Positions 1 through 12,200 of a DNA stretch of 64,000 nt are shown one piece after another (position 1 is the stretch's first letter; every line of letters starts with the position of its first letter). A model generated the notes under the pieces. It was not told where the DNA came from, made no database searches, and saw only the letters and a list, made by a program, of their open reading frames with translations. Source of the stretch: Incurvaria masculella (taxonomy: Eukaryota > Arthropoda > Insecta > Lepidoptera > Incurvariidae); NCBI GenBank assembly GCA_946894095.1, contig OX335645.2, forward strand, positions 11,679,001-11,743,000, written 5' to 3'. The translations under genes and the position numbers were made by a program.

Positions 1-1050
1 GTGTCTGCTCTCAACTACGTGTCAAAACGAGTGTGCGGTTAGTACAGATCTCACCAATTTCGGCAGAAATCGTCTCGTTCAGACAACGATGTCGCAGGGA
101 AGTACCAATCAACACAGAGCAGCGAATTAACGTACTCCTTCACCAGTGCGCGCCTTTATAAAGCCGAAAGTACTAATAATCGTTGAAACCCAATTTCAGT
201 ACGCTGCGCTGTATCGATATCAGCTTGCACGTAAACCAACGCTAAGGGCATCTCCAGTTAGACGAACGGTCGCTTAAAATGCTCTGTGGACCAATCATTG
301 CTGACTCAGGTTGTTTACGCTCTCGTAGACTTCGGGTGTGTTCGGCTGAAATAGTGTCTGTTCGGTCAGCAGCGTGCGAAGCGAACTCTACCCAAGGCAC
401 CGACTTCAAAAGATGATTAAAAATTAAGAAATTGTACATAATTAGTTAGAATTAAAATAGCTTTTCGTACATTAATTGAAAGTAACCAATTATTTTTTGC
501 TTTTTAGTTCCGGTTTTTTTGAAGGCGGTCCTTTTTTTATTTAAAAATATTTTTCATTTATGCACAAAACGAACATCGAGCACCGATTTCGGTCGCAGGG
601 TACCCAGCGGTTGACGGTTGAGGTTCTTTTAAGGCACACGTAAGCGGCGAGCCCATTGCTGGGTTTTCTAGCTTTTACTTAAGCCTAACACTTCCGAAGC
701 TGTGGTTTATTTCCTCAAGATGTTTGTTTTAGCGTAATTTATTTAACATTTGTAAATAAACTTATCAAACGTCTTTTTGCATTAATAAGAAGTAGAGTAG
801 TGTTCGTAATGTTACCTAAGTAATTTGAATGCTTTCTATCGTTCTAGCTAACCCAGTTTTTTCTTCTTTAAAAATAGCACTGCAGTTATTTTGAACTTCG
901 TATAAAAAGAGCGCATTACCCTTAACGCCACAGCAGAACCTTTGTGGAAAACCAATCAATTGCAAGGAAAGCCTGTTCACGTCAATATGGCATGGGTGAC
1001 CTAGGTGTGTAGTTTGCACTTCACAAGCAATCAATCCCATCTGAAGTTTT
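1..1050. other. No gene recognised
   Basis: No coding stretch, repeat terminus or RNA gene stands out. The first 200 bases are mildly GC-richer than what follows, and poly-T runs occur near 490-560. A TATAAAG at about 157 and an arthropod-type TCAGT at 196-200 are present, but they are too far apart for a convincing core promoter. Confidence 0.4.
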
Positions 1051-1054
1051 TCCT

Positions 1055-1420
1055 ATGCCACCTCTCTCTCGCCTACTAGATGTCACGCATGGTGCGCGCA
1101 TGCGCCGCGTCCCCGCAAACTTTCACCGTGGAGCTCTCGTAGGGCTCCACGCCCGCAACCCGCCGCGCGCCTTTCTGTCGTCTCTCCTCGTCTGGGCGAA
1201 TTGCTGTGCGGCCGAACGCTGTCCCGGGACCCGACGCCTAGGAGCTGGTGCTGCTGGAGGTAGGTAGCTGTTCCTACTCCTCTGGTGGCCCGCTGTGACG
1301 TCTCGAGGCTACCAGGCATTGCAATTCCTTCGTTTTGTGAAGTGCGACCTGCCCGGGCGCGTACAAACCTATGTGGGTCAAACACCAATTTGTAGCGTTT
1401 AGGGTGAATGCAGTTTGTAC
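1055..1420. promoter_or_regulatory. CpG-rich patch, possible promoter or 5' UTR
   Basis: This is one of few GC-rich, CpG-rich stretches in an AT-rich window. It is open in several frames on both strands (70 codons plus, 113 codons minus), as expected from high GC with few stop codons. No protein family is recognisable. On the plus strand a CTGCTGGAG then GTAGGTAG junction at about 1260 resembles a splice donor, so a 5' UTR exon is possible. Function is inferred from composition only. Confidence 0.3.
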
Positions 1421-1735
1421 ACATCCAACCCGTGTTAAATTTTTTTAATAATAAAAAAGGCTGTGCACTTTATGCTACCAACTTTAAAAATTAATTAACT
1501 TGAGTTATGCCCTGCAACCGCGAGCCAAACATATGATTAACAATGCACCCTCATGAAACTGAAATAGAATACTCACACTAGTTAAGTAATTTAGAACAAT
1601 TTATCGCTGAAACGTTACAACAATATTCACCATTACGGAATAAATCGAACCTGACGCCAACACGCATGGGGAAGCTTAATGCTCTGTCGCTCTTAATCGC
1701 GTGCAAATCTATACGACACGGCCGTGTAAGGTGGC
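1421..1735. other. No gene recognised
   Basis: AT-rich spacer between two CpG-rich patches. I see no repeat terminus or coding signal in it. Confidence 0.4.
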
Positions 1736-1736
1736 G

Positions 1737-2290
1737 TTAGGATCGTAGCGACCGCATCGCGGGAACACGACGTGAGACCGCATCGCGGGAACACGACGTG
1801 AGACCGCGACCATACTGTTCTAGAATAACAATTATGGAGCACCGTTCGATTGGTGCGACTTGTCCGCGCGACCGGGCGCTGTGGGCAGAGCGAGACAGTG
1901 GTCGCGCGACAGTTCTCGTGAAGCAGCGTTTTCTCGCGACCGCGAATTTCAACGTAGGCGACGAATAATTAATGTGATTGATATCAAAGAATAACCCGAT
2001 CAATGCTTTGGACTCTAAGAATTTATTTTCTATGGAAATAACAGGATCATCATCTTCTTCTTCCAGCGATTAGCTGTTTTTGTTTTGTTCTTTGCTACAA
2101 TTAAGTAGTCACTGCAATCACTGAAAAAAATGCGACCTAGCATACAGATAGCGTGATAGTACGTTGAATGTGGCGATCACGGTTTGGTGTCGCTAGGAAA
2201 GGAACCGAACGTGCTTACCGCAGCGCGACAGAGAGACCCCAGTCGCCTTGTTCCTCCGGTCGCGCGTCGCGCGTCGCTGAGATCCAAATG
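1737..2290. other. CpG-rich patch with a 26-bp tandem duplication
   Basis: CpG dinucleotides are dense, including GTCGCGCGAC-like palindromes near 1910 and 2265. A 26-bp unit beginning GACCGCATCGCGGGAACACG is present twice without a spacer (1750-1775 and 1776-1801). An 88-codon minus-strand reading frame is a by-product of composition and shows no family motif. It could be a regulatory island or an unknown repeat. Confidence 0.35.
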
Positions 2291-2905
2291 CTATTTCCTT
2301 AGACATATTGACGCGCTTCATGTTCATGGCCTGTCATTTCTAATCGGAATAAGTAATTATGCTAAATTGTATTTTATCATTTCAATCGAATTTGGCATTT
2401 TTTTTTAATTTTATTCGCACGTAGATAAAATTTATGTGGTTTCAAAAGTGCTTATCGTTTCAAAAGTTTCAAATGTTTAATTAGTTTACTACCGGTAGGG
2501 ACAAATTTGTATTTCTATTTATCTTTTTCTATACTTATGTCAACTTTTGATGCGGTCTCTTTACAGCATACTATATAATTATTTGATGCATGTAATAAAA
2601 AATATGTCAATTTAGGATTTTGTTCGTTAAGACAGTCCACGTCGATCATGAGGAAATATGCTAACATTGTCTGAGAGCTTGTCGAAACAATTTTAATCAA
2701 CAAACAACCCTTCTAAAACCAATAAAGCGTGATAGCAGAAAAGTTTCCAATCTCGGAAGAGGCTCAACATTTACCGCGAAGGTACTCAGGGAAATTTAAA
2801 TTATCTACTGAGGAATGTTAAATAATCTACTTAATAAGCTTAATCAACAAGCTTGTCTTAACCATATTATGGAACTGGATTTTTTCACTTTAGTCCAATG
2901 CGAAA
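2291..2905. other. No gene recognised
   Basis: AT-rich intron-like sequence. Short frames here have no recognisable motif. Confidence 0.4.
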
Positions 2906-3010
2906 TCCATACTAATATTATAAATTCGATGGTATCTCTCTCTGTTTTACGTTTCCAAGCCTAAACCGCTGAACCAATTTTGATGTCAAATTATCCTAAA
3001 ATTTGTTTTT
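2906..3010 (+). mobile_element. Helitron-like 5' end fragment
   Basis: It starts with TC and continues CATACTAATATTATAAA, the 5' terminus shared with the elements at 7836 and 17248. The following 'accgctgaaccaattttgat' is also shared with the 17248 element. No matching CTAG 3' end with its hairpin was found downstream, so this is a 5' fragment. The right edge is approximate. Confidence 0.6.
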
Positions 3011-4730
3011 TTTTTAATGGAAGCAACAGGCAAGTGCATACGAGAATTCAAAACGTCGCAATTTGTCCTGGAATCGAGAGGCGCGTATATATTTTTGGTA
3101 CACCTATACAGTAACGAGGGATATTGGGAAAAGTGGCAATAAAACTTTCTCTATTGCGTACAAATTTTATGTAGAAACCAGCTGTCAAATAAATCGGAGG
3201 GGCGACAAGACATATTATGGTGGGCGGCGGCGGCGTGAAGCCACCTTCACAAAGGTTGTAATAATTTAGTTCGAGACAAGGAGCATGCGCTGATATTGTT
3301 ACGTAATCAATGTGTTATTATTTAATTAATTTTAATGTCCCGACAATAAACACAGCATTATCCCAACTTCCCCTTCACTATTTTGTGTAACGCTTGTACA
3401 CTGAGTTAACCAACCAAAGAATGTTATTTTGTATATGTATTTTTTTTGTGTATGTTCCTTGATATCTCCGCAAGCTGTCAACCGATTTGAATATTTTTTT
3501 TCTTATTAGTCGTGTATATCTCAGGGGTGATCTTTTCATAAATTGTTTTAAAGAATACCACTCCTAAGGGAGCGAAATACTAAAATGAGTGAATAAATAA
3601 CAGTTTTAAAAATCATTCAATCGAATCCAAGCATGTCGAAACTTGTTACGACAACATGTGACGGCAAAGCACACTTGAAGGCAAAGTCCGCTAATAGATA
3701 ACTCCATTTTAGAGCATTAGCGTTATGAGATAACACAACATTTGGTCCATTAGATAATTTTTCAAACCTCAATGTCACTCAAATGCTCGTGCTTGACCTG
3801 AATTTTGACAGTTTTAATAGGAATTATAATTTTAGTTCCAAACAATAAATAAATAGCGACATCTAACGGTATAAAACTTAGTATATTTTTCCTGTTATAT
3901 GAATGTTGAATTTTTCTTACGGGCTTCACGCTTCAATCTCTAATTAATGAAAAACGGTAGAAGCGAATCTCTTCAACGATTTATTGTACTTTCAAAATAA
4001 ATACACAGTCCAGTTTATCATGTCAAGAAGATCATTGTAATTTCGTTGCCAGAAGAAAACTTTTACAAAATTAGAATTTCAGAAGGAATATTTCATCACA
4101 TAACTTAGAAATGGCGCGCGGCCTTCGTCCCGGACCCGCCGCGCCCATGTCTTCTTAGATTCGTGATTTTAATCCTCTTTCAAACAAATCTCGACAACCA
4201 TCTCTCCATTTCATCGTCGCTAGGATTGGCTGTCAGCGTTTTTGAATTTTCACACCGTTGCTAAGTATGGTCGTTAAGGAAAATAACGATTTAATGTGTA
4301 TAATGTCTTAAATATAATTAATTTTGAGGCGACTATATTAAATTGAAATAGCCTAATTGACAAATTTATGAAAACTTAAGTCAGTTCGCACCTATTGAAC
4401 ATTACGTACAAAGATTTGTACTTGCAGTCTGCTCGCCGATAGCCTTCATGTACTTTGTGACCCTTCAGATGTGGCTTTGTTGCCTACATCTTTTAGCGCA
4501 CGGATGGTTTGTCCAGAGCTGATTTGGTATGACTGACAATACATTTAGTTTTCACTGATATTGTAAAGTATTTTCGGGACCCATTATGAGACTTTTTATG
4601 AAACGACCCGTTGTCGAACTCGTCTCCGCAAAGTAGCTGTGTTGTACCGACCTGTCACGCTTCACAATACTGACGATGCCCAAAATATTTTTATGAGGTT
4701 GTAGCGGTATGCTCTACTTAGCGTCACTTC
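3011..4730. other. No gene recognised
   Basis: Mostly AT-rich sequence. A purine/CpG-rich spot lies at 3215-3240 and a short GC-rich stretch at 4110-4145. Neither is coding by any motif I can see. Confidence 0.4.
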
Positions 4731-4734
4731 GTTC

Positions 4735-4845
4735 CAGGTTTAGTTCGAGAGGCTCTTGAAATTAAAAAGCACGGCAATTTCAACAATGAGGGAGGTTTCG
4801 AGCTATCGGGCTCGTGGTATCCGTTGATCAACGTTATGTAGAGGC
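4735..4845 (+). pseudogene. Possible Penelope-like retroelement C-terminus
   Basis: The plus strand reads 'REALEIKKHGNFNNEGGFEL' followed by SGSWYPLI, then breaks. In Penelope-like retroelements, the C-terminal GIY-YIG region is followed by a similar 'REAIEI.K...N.EDG..LS..W.P' stretch; that comparison is from memory. Only about 35 residues are readable and the reverse transcriptase is absent. Family assignment is tentative. Confidence 0.35.
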
Positions 4846-5572
4846 GACAGCCACCATAACCTCAAAAAATCTTGTCGGTACTGTCAGTATTGCGTGCCAT
4901 GAAAGATCGGTAGAACTATCTGTGTAGATGTTGGACGGTCCCCTCCACCCGCAAATGGTTTCACAGAACCAAAACTATATCGGATTTGGTCTCTGCGCAG
5001 TCGCTGGCGCTTGGATAGTGTAGAACAACATCCGTCCCGGGCATTGTATAACACAGTTACAAATTGCGGAGTCGAGTTCAAGAGCGGGTAGTTTCATAAA
5101 CTATTTGCTGTCGCTCGATACGTTAGCAAACGCATTAGTCTTCCCTTGCGATCGAGCAGAGGTTTGTATTTTATGCCGAGTTACTGCGAAATTGTTACAG
5201 CTCTCTCGATAAACTAATTGGTGTCACCGCATAGATTCGTATCATTATTATTATTTAATGTATTGTAAGCACTCTGAGAATAAACATTTGCATCCAATAC
5301 TCCCTTCGTAAGAGCGTCAGGCAGGATGCTCTTCTTAGTTGGGCATTTTGGGAAATGGTAGTTCCAAGTTGAAAGGAGCCGTCCCTCTTTCATTCCAAAT
5401 CAGAGTACGGGTCGCGGCGTCCACTTTTCTTGCTAAAAACGGGGTATTTACATGGTAAACTTGCTGGTGGCCGATCATTACGCAAATAACTTATACACTG
5501 GCTGTAATGCCTTGTTGCCGTACAGTGCGAGTTTTGAATTATTTCAGCAAGGCACGCTATTTGTATCGTGAT
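4846..5572. other. No gene recognised; may include the 3' tail of the retroelement fragment
   Basis: Moderate GC to about 5180, then AT-rich with a short ATT run near 5245-5260. No intact frame. The left part may be the untranslated tail of the fragment just before it. Confidence 0.3.
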
Positions 5573-6190
5573 ACACTGAAAAAAATTTACAATGAATCTT
5601 ACTGCAATTCCAATAACAACAACCGTCTTGCAAATTAAATTCACAGATTAAGTAAGTAAGATTAGTGGTGAAAATAGAGCCAACTAAGTAAATCGGTTAC
5701 TCTAACTGTGTAAAAACAGTAAACCTTAAACAGTAAATGTTATTGTATATTTCAATTGTGAACTGTGTGAAATAACTGTTTTCTATTACTGTTACCCTAA
5801 TTGTGTGAAAACATTTTCTAGTTTTAGTATTTTTTCCATTCTTGCTTACGTCTTATATTCAGTGAAAAGGTCCAATCTTGATTCCAATCCTTAAATTCAA
5901 TCTTAATTGCTGTACTTCTTGAAACCGGACAGTTGCACGACAAATTTGTAGTCAGTCGTATTGTTTAATCAGTAAAGAAAACTGTTTCAAAATCATCTGA
6001 TTTCTCACACGTCTTTTTACGAAGCGTTACTGTTCAATCGGTAAAAATAACTGTTTAATATTTACCGTTTTGGATAATTAATAGATACTAGCCGTAATAC
6101 ATTAATAGTAATGAGAAATGCGTTACCATAAATGACTGATTTTCAACTGTACTAAAAAAGGAAACAGTTGAACTTTTTTTTTTTCAGTGT
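5573..6190. mobile_element. TIR-bounded element (ends ACACTGAAAAAAA)
   Basis: The left end reads ACACTGAAAAAAA (5573) and the right end is its reverse complement (to 6190). The interior is full of short ACAGTT/AACTGT motifs. Part of it (about 5730-5890) recurs in inverted orientation at about 11920-12040, so it is dispersed. It has no coding capacity and is probably a non-autonomous DNA transposon. Superfamily not assigned. Confidence 0.55.
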
Positions 6191-7835
6191 AGACTCAAGG
6201 CACACACGTTGCAGTCCCAGGCAAGGGACCTTCCTTCAAATCGTGTTACAGAGTGTAGTAATATTTTGGCACTCGGAACAGACTTTGGGTCGGACCATCT
6301 CATCCTAATGAAATGTTATAATTAAAAAACAATTGTTTTTGTTTGTCTAGCACCCAAGGCGGTCCATCTTGAGCTAATGTCAGCCCTTAGTTACAAAGCT
6401 TTTGTCGCGACCCTAGATGGGTTCGTCTCTCGGCGAAGCTTATAGTCCGGACTGGGACAACATATATGAGGGCACTGATAACGGTTTATACATTTATCCT
6501 ATATCATTTACATATACAACATATGCTATCCACAATGATTAAGTGGATAAGCAAGTTTATATACGTTCTGTTCTTTTTTGGTGTAACATGTTTTAGAAAT
6601 CGGTTTTAGGTTTCTGGGGTAACATATTTAGAAACAGTATTTTGCATATTTGAGTTGCATTATTTTCAGATACAAATGATTTAGAATTTCTGATTCCAGA
6701 ATGACCTAAATGGCCAACCAAGTTATGCATTTATTTGAGGAACCGATCTTATTTCTATGTCGAGGGAATGTTTCGTTTATAAGTTACCAGAATGCTGGCT
6801 ATGTGGGCGGCCACATACTGGCAATTATCTATATCTCGCAATGTGTACTGGTGGACATGGAAATCCACCGTGCCCATAGCACACTGTCCTGTACAAGGCC
6901 GTTTCATCGGTGCCCTTGTTTGTGCGGTAAAGAGATTCTGAGAGAGCAGCCAAGACATTCTCTCAAGCCACCGACACACGCGTTGGGTTTCGGCGGTGTC
7001 TCTACCTAGATTACTTTCGGATTAGGATTAGGTAAGACACGACTACGACGACAGCTGCCGCATCCGCCAACATTAGATTTTATATGATAGATAGTATATG
7101 GTTTACTTGATTACACTACCTGTGCAAGAAAACGTTTAAAAATCAAATTTAAAAATTCCTTAATCCGATGAGTGCAAATTTTTGTATGCACCTTTCGGAG
7201 GTAGTTTTTTTAAGAAATTAGCTCATGGGCGCCGCATTTTTCTAGAACCCAAGTTGGATGAGAAACCGACCGAGTATGGCCCATTATCTGTCTTCTGGAT
7301 GTCTTCACTTTCTATATTTGTCTTATTTATAAGCGTTTTATCACTTAATTTTGCATACTATATACAGTGCTGTGAGCAAATCCAACGTCGGACGTCAATC
7401 TGTCGGTCTCTCTTTCTGTTAGCTTGTAACTTGAGAACCACTTACCCGGTTTTGATGCGGTTTGTAACTAACAATGTATAGCTATATTTGTCCCATAAAT
7501 AATAGGATGCTTACTATTAGCGTACTGTTTTAGGCACAAAGCCTATATTTTTGGGACTATAGTCTACATACGTACATACCATCACTCCAAATAGCCTTCG
7601 GACTTATCGGAGTATCAACGAAAGTATTGTATGAATGGATTTTTTCACTGTCACGTGCAAAGAAATGGCGCCACATATTTATTTATTCTGCACTAGCTTA
7701 AGTATCACGAATGCTAATATGACGAAGACTACGTGATTCAAGTAATATGGAGTTGTTGCTGCTGAAATCCAACTATCAAAGCTAAAAATGACATCATAAA
7801 CAGACACTCGGCTAAACGTAAACAAACTAGTTGGA
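6191..7835. other. No gene recognised
   Basis: Both strands are open at 6710-7009 but without family motifs. At 7425-7462 a stretch like 'cttgagaaccacttacccgg' resembles interior sequence of the Helitrons at 17461 and 41387, so part is old element debris. Confidence 0.4.
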
Positions 7836-8660
7836 TCCATACTAATATATAAATGCGATAGTAACTCTGTTTATTTCTTACTGTTTCACGACAAAACGAC
7901 TAAACGGATCATAATGGAATTTGGCAATAAGATAGATTGTATGAAAGAACATGGTCTACCTTAAATGTTTGAAAAAATTTTAACGAGATAAAATGTGTAT
8001 GGGCATCACCACATACTTCTAGGTACATAAATCTAATATTTAGGCTTTTGTTACTTGTACCGACATGGCTTGATTATTTTCGCAACTTTAGGACTACTTA
8101 ACACCACATTAAATTTCCAGAGGCTAACCAGTGGGATGAAATGAACCCAACACCTGATTTAAATCCAGTTTATCTGACCTGAGCCTGATTTGAATCAAAA
8201 CTAGCGCGCTTAGTTACCAGATGGGTAAGCGGGGTTAAATGCTTATATCATGTGAATCACTCACCCGATTTATATAAAGGATTGTATCTACGTGTAGCAT
8301 CTCTGTCGAGCTCACATCCGTCGGGTGTCAATTCTCGACGTTGAGGGTACAAGCTGTGGTCCAAATATAACTTAAAACTGTAGGTTCCCTTTCTTATTTA
8401 GTAGATGCGGTAAGGTTAATGCCGCCTGCGTAGGTACCATCGCATTGAAATAAACATGTTCGAGGCAGCAATGAAAATTCTCCGTGATTTCCGTCCATTT
8501 CAATGCAGTGCAGGAAGGTCCTGGCGGCATATGCTTTTACGATGCACGATATCATGCACATTAATTCCACTGGAAAAGGGAATGTTTGGGTGTTTCTTTA
8601 GTCTTTTGACTAGCACTATTGGTTACTTTTCATCCATTAAATAATTCAGTCAGGCTGATG
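7836..8660 (+). mobile_element. Helitron-like element, 3' end degraded
   Basis: It starts with TC then CATACTAATATATAAATGCG, inserted after an A. Interior segments match the Helitrons at 17461-18475 and 41387-42309, down to the 'ttacttttcatccattaaat' stretch close to the 3' end. The terminal hairpin and CTAG are not present, so the right edge is estimated. Bases about 8378-8540 also match the body of the tRNA-derived SINE (TAGGT..CCC, GGTACCATCGCATTG, GGTCCTGGC). It is non-autonomous, with no Rep/helicase coding. Confidence 0.65.
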
Positions 8661-10074
8661 TTAGCTGATGCTTACAATTTGATTCATCTGAGAGAATCAG
8701 GTTAACTAGCATTTGGTAGTTAACTAGTATTTGAAAAAATATGCCTGTTTTAGTTTTTATTTTTTATCTTGTATTTTTTTCTGAGGTTCGTCATTCATTT
8801 AGTTCACCAATCTTAAGTTATTTAATACCACTATTCTTTTTATATTGCCGCTTCGCGATCATCTTTTACTCAATTCAAAGGAAACACGGCGTAATTAACT
8901 TACGACCTAGCAAGGACTACAGTTTTTCGTGCATTTCGAACCACGATCAATCATAAAGTTTGAAAATTGTCACTCATCCAGAACCCGGCCTCCCTTACCT
9001 CGAATTTCGAACGCTAAGGCATGGTTTTGTGTGTATTTTTAAAGTAGGTGACATTTTATGGCTCCCAGTTATTATTGTGCGCATCAAACATTTTATGGAA
9101 AGGGCGACATTTATAATTCTTTAAACAAAAGTTGTCTAGTCTCGTGAACAGAATCACTCCCTTTCAGATTTGGTGGACCACTGATACCTGTACCTCGCGT
9201 ATATAATACAATTATTATATTAGAAATTGTTGTGCAACAGAGCGAAGCGATTTAAAAAAAAAACACCTTTTCAACTTATATTGGAGTGACGCAATGCAAT
9301 AGTGTCAGTCATCCTTCGAAGGCATGAAATCCACTGGCGTATTTATCTTTATCCTTTCAACGATTTTATATATTTTGTTTAAATCCATTTTGTATGAGAG
9401 GTATTTTGAATAGGTAATTTAATTTATTCCATCATACTCCGGCGTTATAAAGTTTATGTCAACTATTTCACCAAAACATATTCATTAATATTCATTACAG
9501 ATTTAATAATATTTTGCAGTCTCCAGGCTGTTCCTAATAAATAACCAACCGTCTACATTTCATATCGATACACGGGAGAAAAATATAATAATTTTGATCC
9601 TTTATTTTGTAGGTTATTTATTTCATATTTTTTAAATGACATGACTTCAAGAATGTAGCATAGTAAACATAAATTTCTGGTAGTTGACTATGTTATGATT
9701 ATGGACTGATTAATCCGCGAAGTCAATTCACTCATTGAAGAAGAACCTCCAAGGAAACCTTCCTTTTTCATCTAAATTTATAAAAATAACACTCATATAA
9801 ATGCTACTGCCAAAATAAATGTTTGATATTATAGTTTAAGGCCCTTCGCTTAAAAAAAACAAACTAAACAGCAACCTTTCATTGCGAATTGGTTGAAAAT
9901 ATAAATTCGTTGACAGAAAAATGTCGATAATACTTTCATACTAACATTATTATTACACGCTTAAGAGACCACTAATGAAACGCTGGTTTCGAAATTCCTT
10001 GGAAATGTTTTTGTGACAACATCATTTGGATCAATTGGACAATTTGAAAGTAAGCTTATGTAAGTACCTACAAC
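8661..10074. other. No gene recognised
   Basis: AT-rich. The short frames at 8741-8956 and 9961-10158 carry no domain signature. Confidence 0.4.
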
Positions 10075-10530
10075 AGTCACGGTTACTCCAACGGTCGTTG
10101 TCTCTTCGGCTGACGTGACCAGCCCATTGCCATTTGAATTTACCCACCCGGTGTCCAATATCGACTACTTTGGTACGTCGGCAGATTGCTTCGTTACGCA
10201 GCATATCCCGTAACGATATTCCCAGCATGGTTCGCTCCATTACTCGCTGGGCAACTTTCAACCTTTGGACAACGACGATTGTCAGATTCCACGTTTCACA
10301 CCCGTACGTCATAACTGGTGTATCATAACGCACTGGTCATATATTCGGGTCTTTAAATTTTGCGGAAGGTCAGACCTCAGAGCGAATTTAAGCTTTCCGA
10401 AGGCAGCCCAACCCAGTTGAATCCGTTGCTCAATCTCCTCAGTCAGTCCTTGTCTACCAAGCTGCAGATTTTGACCGAGATATACGTACTCGTCAACCTG
10501 TTCGATCAGTTCTCCGTAATTAACAACTAC
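10075..10530 (-). pseudogene. RTE-type LINE fragment (C-terminal of endonuclease/RT protein)
   Basis: The minus strand reads 'EYVYLGQNLQLGRQGLTEEI', then 'RIQLGWAAFGKLKFALRS', then, in another frame, 'VMTYGCETW' and 'FKWQWAGHVSRRDNDRW'. This is the conserved stretch after the reverse transcriptase in RTE-like non-LTR elements. The reading frame shifts near 10330, after 'DQCV', so the copy is dead. The RT catalytic core and the endonuclease are missing. It is a typical 5'-truncated LINE tail. Family recognised from motif order, not by search. Confidence 0.8.
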
Positions 10531-11888
10531 TTATTGCTTAAGTGAATATGTCAAGCACATTGAAGGTATATTATGCAAGGATAATTTGTTTTTGAGGGCT
10601 ATATTGGAAACAAAAAGAAAAGCGATATCGTACATGCCTAGATGAATTCGATCCCAGTCAGTCCGCGAGAAATGTTCATCTAATGCTCACATGCTTTTAA
10701 AACATCACACATTCGTTGAACCAAAATGTATGTGATATTTTCAAAACCGAAATTTTATAATTTTACTAGTGATATTACAAAATCCTGAAAGATTGCCAAT
10801 CCTCTCCTTTTTTATAACATCAAAAACTGTTTTAAGTGATTTAATGTGTTAATGGAAAACACCAAATGATATGACCACACCACCGAAGTATTCACTTACA
10901 AACATCAATTTAATAATATTAGCGTACGCCCCGTACTCAAAGACGTCCTCGACGACGCCCATGGACATGGGCTGCCAAAATCATGCCAGCCAGCCAGGTG
11001 TTTCTTCAGAACATGTTTATTACTAGCACTATTCAAATATTGACAATATCACGAGAACATGTCATGTACATGTTATACAGCTACGAGTAGTCAAAGTCTG
11101 TGATTCTTTAGACGAAACTCCTCCTCTTATATTTCTATTAAAACATACTAAGAGAAACAAAAATGTATTTTTTTCTGACAGTTACTACGTAACATGTACG
11201 CTGTGTAAAGTCGCAGTCATATAGAAAAAATCTAGATTAACCTAGCTGAATCCCTACTAATTTAGCCAAATTCCGGCGCCCAACCATTTATTTATCAAAT
11301 TAGTTTAGGTAAAGTTAGTTGTTCGGTTAGGTTTGGTTAGCTTATGTCAGGCTTTTGAGATAGCAATGTTAATGCTATGTGCCGGGCTAAGTCACTAACT
11401 TTTCTATCTCGCTAGACACAGCTAGGTTAGGTCGGCTTAGACTCACGTCACCATATTCTAAGAGATACATTATTTTATCACGGCTTTAACTACATATTAT
11501 ATCCTTGGTACACATAGGTACAATTCGACGACACCGCGACGCTTACCACATAACACTTGATGCCTATGCTCTCAGAGTAAAACATAGTGGGTAATTCGAA
11601 GTCTGCGGTCGCGGAAGCGGTGCGGTAGCGGAAGCGATGCGGTGGCGTCACGGACGACGACGCGGCTGGAGAGGGGCGTATTAAGTTATAAGAAACTTGC
11701 GGCCCCGGAAGGAAAACGGTAGTAATGGACATAATAATGTAGAAAAGTTGGGACATTTTTCAGAGCTCAAACAAAAGGGAGACCAAACTGTAATGGCCAG
11801 CGGTCATGGCTGAGTGTGGCGGAACTCAATTTATCAATCAATGTGGTGGTGTGTGTTGATGGAATGAACTATGTGTCCTAGGACTCAT
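10531..11888. other. No gene recognised; short GC-rich repeat near 11600-11680
   Basis: Mostly AT-rich. At 11600-11680 there is a degenerate hexamer-like run (gcggtcgcggaagcggtgcg and similar), which explains the minus-strand frame at 11490-11756. A compact hairpin, GCCCATG-GA-CATGGGC, lies near 10956-10971. Confidence 0.4.
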
Positions 11889-12200
11889 GAAACTGTTCAG
11901 TTTCAAGAGGTACAGTAATTTTAACAAATTGGATAATACCTTTTCACTGAAAAGAAGACATAAGTAAGAAAAAATACTAAAGCTAGAAATAGTTCTCACT
12001 CCGTTAGGGACACAGTAAGAGAAAACAGTTATTGCACCCAGTTAAAAAAACGACGCAAACAAAATTGCAAAACAATTACAATTAGATTTGTTCAGTGTTG
12101 TAGGCTATGAATATTAAAAATGATCAGTGTTACCATTAACACAGCATGAGTACATAACAACAGAATAAGTAATAGTCAATTACCACAGATTAAGTAAAAG
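11889..12200. repeat. Inverted partial copy of the 5573-6190 element
   Basis: Bases about 11920-12040 read in reverse complement match about 5730-5890, including TACTAAAGCTAGAAA against the other copy's TACTAAAACTAGAAA and AGAAAACAGTTATT. Edges are approximate because no terminal ACACTGAAAA was located on both sides. Confidence 0.5.

Noticed and set aside
150..205. Core promoter (TATAAAG plus TCAGT initiator)
   Set aside because: TATA to initiator is about 40 bp, longer than the usual spacing near 30, and no transcript evidence is visible.
1083..1424. 113-codon minus-strand gene at the CpG-rich patch
   Set aside because: Arg/Gly-rich product with no motif, typical of translated CpG-rich DNA. 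Kept only as a composition feature.
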